Shown here piece after piece: positions 61,615-64,000 of a DNA stretch of 64,000 nt. Each line of letters opens with the position of its first letter. The stretch's first letter is position 1. Made by a program: the position numbers and the translations under genes. This stretch comes from JAAXGI01 sp965206975 (GTDB taxonomy: Bacteria > Gemmatimonadota > Gemmatimonadetes > Longimicrobiales > Gaopeijiaceae), in NCBI GenBank assembly GCA_965206975.1, contig OZ242253.1, positions 2,480,001 to 2,544,000 of the forward strand, in the 5' to 3' direction. Under the pieces are notes generated by a model, which did no database searches, was not told the origin of the DNA, and saw nothing but the letters and a program-made list of their open reading frames with translations.

Positions 61615-61755
61615 ATCGGGGGTTTAGCGCTTCTTGCTGCACGCCAAGACGCCGAGCATCTTGTCGTCATCAGCACTCTGGGCGCAGTTCCGTTGATTAC
61701 CCTAGGTAACGGGACGTATGGCCAGCTCTTCTGACAAACTCTCCGGAGAAAACCG

Positions 61756-63027
61756 ATGAGGGACGGAATCCGACTCGCGACACTTACGCTATGGGTGGCG
61801 TTGAGCCTGGGGCTGGGGCCGTCGCTTCAGGCACAGCAGGAGCCTGCCCGTGACGAGGAGTCCGTGCAGATCCTCGTGAGCCGCCTGGAACTCGAACGTT
61901 ACAGGTCCACGATCGAGGGTTTGAGCCAGTTCGGGGACCGTCGGCAGGGAACGCGGCGCAACCACGACGCCGTCGATTGGATCGAGGCCCAGCTACAGGC
62001 TTACGGTTGCACCAACACAGAGCGGCTTACGTACATGTACCCGCCTGAGCCACGGCCTCAACCGACTGGGCCGCCGAGCGCCCCCTCGCAGCAGGCACCC
62101 CGGGGACCCTCGACTAGCTCGACGACCCCTGCCGCCGGATTCGACGGCTTCAAGGGGTCGGGTCCGGGTGGAAGCACGATCTTCGGAACAGGGCGCCGCC
62201 CCAGCGTGAACCGCGATCTGATGGCGCAGCCCGACGAGCGGATCCGAGCGCTGAACGAGGAGGAGCCCGTTGACGGGGGCAGAGAGGAAGTCTATTGCAC
62301 GAAGATCGGGACGACCCGACCCGACGAGATGTACATCGTTGGCGCCCACATGGACGGACACGGCGTAAACCAGGCCAGCAACGACAACGCTTCGGGCACG
62401 GCCTTGGTAATGGAATTGGCTCGCATCCTCAGCGCGCCGGATGTTCAGACCGAGCGCTCGATTCGATTCGCTCTCTGGAACAATGAGGAGACGGGGCTCG
62501 GCGGGTCACGAGCGTACGTCGGGCAGAGGGAGGCACTGCAAGGCATCGAGGATCCCGCAGGGTCAGGCATCTACCCCGAGCCGACGTGGCTCGGCATGGT
62601 GCAGCACGACATGATGCTATTCGACCATGGGGCGCCGGGTCCCGATGGTAGGGTGAGTCGCGACCAGCGGCGGGAGGCGGATGTGAACATCGAATTCCAG
62701 TCCAACTCTGCAATGGCGAGCGAGTCGATGGATCTGGCTTTCTTCTTCAAGGCCGCGAACGAGGCATACGCCACGGACTATCCAGCTGCGGTGGGCCCGC
62801 ACATGACAAACACAGACTCGACCCCGTTCATGAATCTCGTGCCGTCGATCAGCCTCCGTGAGGGCGAGCGCGGCGCCCAGATCGGTGGCGGCTGGGATCC
62901 GCATGGGCATACGCCCACCGATGTCTTCACAACGTACTCGACTGACGACTTCAGGCTCGGCTTGAATGCTGCCCAGACCACGATGGCGGCGATCTCGCAA
63001 CTCGCAGGAGCGACGGTGGAGCGTTAG
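61756..63027 (+). CDS. M28 family zinc aminopeptidase, secreted
   Basis: 423 residues. A signal peptide (about LATLTLWVALSLGLGPSLQAQ) precedes the M28 domain. Zinc ligands and catalytic acid are visible: YIVGAHMDGHG (His, Asp), QASNDNASGTA (bridging Asp), LWNNEETGLGG (Glu-Glu), MVQHDMM (Asp) and WDPHGHTPTDV (His). A Pro/Ser/Gly-rich insert of about 60 residues (near 100-165) interrupts the N-terminal part. It should release N-terminal amino acids from peptides outside the cytoplasm. ATG 61756 was used; it is flanked on both sides by broken genes. Confidence 0.88.
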   Translation: MRDGIRLATLTLWVALSLGLGPSLQAQQEPARDEESVQILVSRLELERYRSTIEGLSQFGDRRQGTRRNHDAVDWIEAQLQAYGCTNTERLTYMYPPEPRPQPTGPPSAPSQQAPRGPSTSSTTPAAGFDGFKGSGPGGSTIFGTGRRPSVNRDLMAQPDERIRALNEEEPVDGGREEVYCTKIGTTRPDEMYIVGAHMDGHGVNQASNDNASGTALVMELARILSAPDVQTERSIRFALWNNEETGLGGSRAYVGQREALQGIEDPAGSGIYPEPTWLGMVQHDMMLFDHGAPGPDGRVSRDQRREADVNIEFQSNSAMASESMDLAFFFKAANEAYATDYPAAVGPHMTNTDSTPFMNLVPSISLREGERGAQIGGGWDPHGHTPTDVFTTYSTDDFRLGLNAAQTTMAAISQLAGATVER

Positions 63028-63072
63028 CGGAGGCAGACCTACGGCATGAGCGGAAGGTGACCACGCTGAACG

Positions 63073-63664
63073 ATGAAACGCTTTCTGGTGATCGTGACCG
63101 CTGTCATGGCCACGACACTCGCTGGATACCTTTATCGCCTCGACCGGGGCGCCTCCCGGAGTCGAGAACGTGTGGTGCGCAGACCTTACGTCTGTCTCGA
63201 CGGGACCATCACCCACGCTGAACTCGTTGGGACCCGCGGATCATTTGATGGTCATGCCGGAGATGATCCACGACGTGAGGATCACCCGGATTGGTGAGCC
63301 CAAGTCGATGCCTAAGAGCGTCCGGCCGTTTTTCGGTAACTCCTCGGGTCGGTGGGAAGGCGACGTGCTCGTGGTCGAGACCACGAACATCAGCCCACGA
63401 CAGCTTGTCCAGGGAGTCCCCCTTTCGGAGGACGCGAGGGTGATCGAACGTTTCACTCGGGTCGATGAAGGGACGATCCTCTACGAGTTCACTGTCGACG
63501 ATCCGAGAAGGTTTACGGAACCTTGGGGCGGGGAGATCCCGATCAACAAGTTGCACGCTCAGCTCGACGAGTACGCCTGCCACGAGGGCAATGACAGTCT
63601 GTCCGGCGTTCTGACCGGCGCGCATTATCAGGAGAGAATGGAAGCGGATAACGAGGACCGCTGA
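63073..63664 (+). pseudogene. Frameshifted remnant of a secreted hypothetical-protein family
   Basis: An intact-looking start (MKRFLVIVTAVMATTLAGYL, a signal sequence) opens a frame that ends at 63297. The family similarity lies in another frame, readable from 63170: PEMIHDVRITRIGEPKSMP, RGRWEGDVLVVETTN-like GRWEGDVLVVETTNIS, ARVIERFTRVDEGTILYEFT, RRFTEPWGGEIP and DEYACHEGNDSLSGVLTGA. From memory this matches the C-terminal half of a secreted family of about 330 residues with no assigned function. The two halves are out of frame and the middle is missing, so the gene appears broken. Confidence 0.6.
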
Positions 63665-64000
63665 CCGCACAGAGATGGTCGTGAATCGTCAGCTCGAAGA
63701 GTCTTCTTCGTACGAACCATAGATTGGAAAGGCGACAAGGGGCCTCGCCCGTATTCGGGCGCCCATCGCCCGGATTCTTCTCCCTTTGGCCCAGTTGACA
63801 CATCAATCGGCACGCTGGAATCGCCTTTTGAGACGGCTCACGTCCGTCCTCGTCTATCTGGGAGATGGCTGACTGAGACGTTCACTGTCGCCGCCGTGGC
63901 GGCGACAGTACCCTGAGAAGTAGGCAGTCGATTGACTGGATCACAGATCATGGCCAATCGGGGAACTTAAGACCCGAGGAATGCCCGCCAATCGACCGTC
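63665..64000. other. Non-coding stretch at the window end
   Basis: 336 bases with no gene recognised and a lower GC content than most of the window. It contains the inverted repeat listed next. Anything that starts here continues beyond the window. Confidence 0.4.
63884..63909. repeat. Perfect 12-bp inverted repeat
   Basis: ACTGTCGCCGCC and GGCGGCGACAGT separated by GT. It is a near-complete palindrome with no T-tract, standing in non-coding DNA. It could be a terminator-like hairpin, a protein-binding site or the end of a mobile element that lies outside the window. Confidence 0.55.

Overview
The window is GC-rich, gene-dense bacterial chromosome with many GTG and TTG starts and many 4-base NTGA stop/start overlaps. 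The gene mix points to an uncultured heterotroph of the Gemmatimonadota or a related phylum: two DUF5916/CBM9-like outer-membrane proteins, a plug-only TonB-receptor-like protein, a DUF4105 protein, secreted amidohydrolases, multiheme cytochromes c, a bacillithiol glycosyltransferase and a CIRCE-controlled groESL. This placement is inferred from gene content only; there is no rRNA gene here. The single RNA gene recognised is tRNA-Asn(GUU). No CRISPR array, complete insertion sequence, prophage or replication origin was seen.

Layout. 1-3.5 kb: the end of a capsule-type glycosyltransferase gene, an M23 peptidase and a two-part sodium/solute symporter. 3.8-14.1 kb: central metabolism and envelope genes (citrate synthase, an enlarged ketoacyl synthase, DUF4105 protein, DAHP synthase, DUF420 protein, PlsC-like acyltransferase, alpha/beta hydrolase, SixA, and a PGI/PMI-type isomerase on the minus strand). 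15.2-17.5 kb: a transcription unit encoding a LeuC-like hydro-lyase with a twin-arginine signal and its LeuD-like partner, closed by a clear terminator. It faces an octaheme cytochrome c gene, a DUF3179 lipoprotein gene and tRNA-Asn. 21.3-28.7 kb: secreted beta-propeller proteins, a CapA-like protein, a decayed receptor gene and a DUF5916 protein.

28.9-42.1 kb is a long plus-strand housekeeping run: asd, a MATE transporter, a DCC thiol protein, secD-secF, then tatD-mutL-miaA-bshA-nadC-birA-coaX, much of it translationally coupled. A short stretch of gene debris follows, then a minus-strand squalene/phytoene synthase and the groES-groEL operon behind a sigma70 promoter and a perfect CIRCE operator.

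46-64 kb is an accessory, secretion-oriented region. It has a cytochrome c/PHM-type copper monooxygenase-like protein, two related amidohydrolases, a six-gene minus-strand run (PQQ-type propeller dehydrogenase, amidohydrolase, YVTN propeller, diheme lipoprotein, MBL hydrolase, DUF5916 protein), an M28 peptidase and two broken genes. The genes together suggest periplasmic redox chemistry and breakdown or uptake of peptides and small organic compounds. The most unusual items are the apparently exported isopropylmalate-isomerase-like pair, the PHM-like and PAL-like proteins encoded in one neighbourhood, and the ribosome-binding site locked in a hairpin beside tRNA-Asn.
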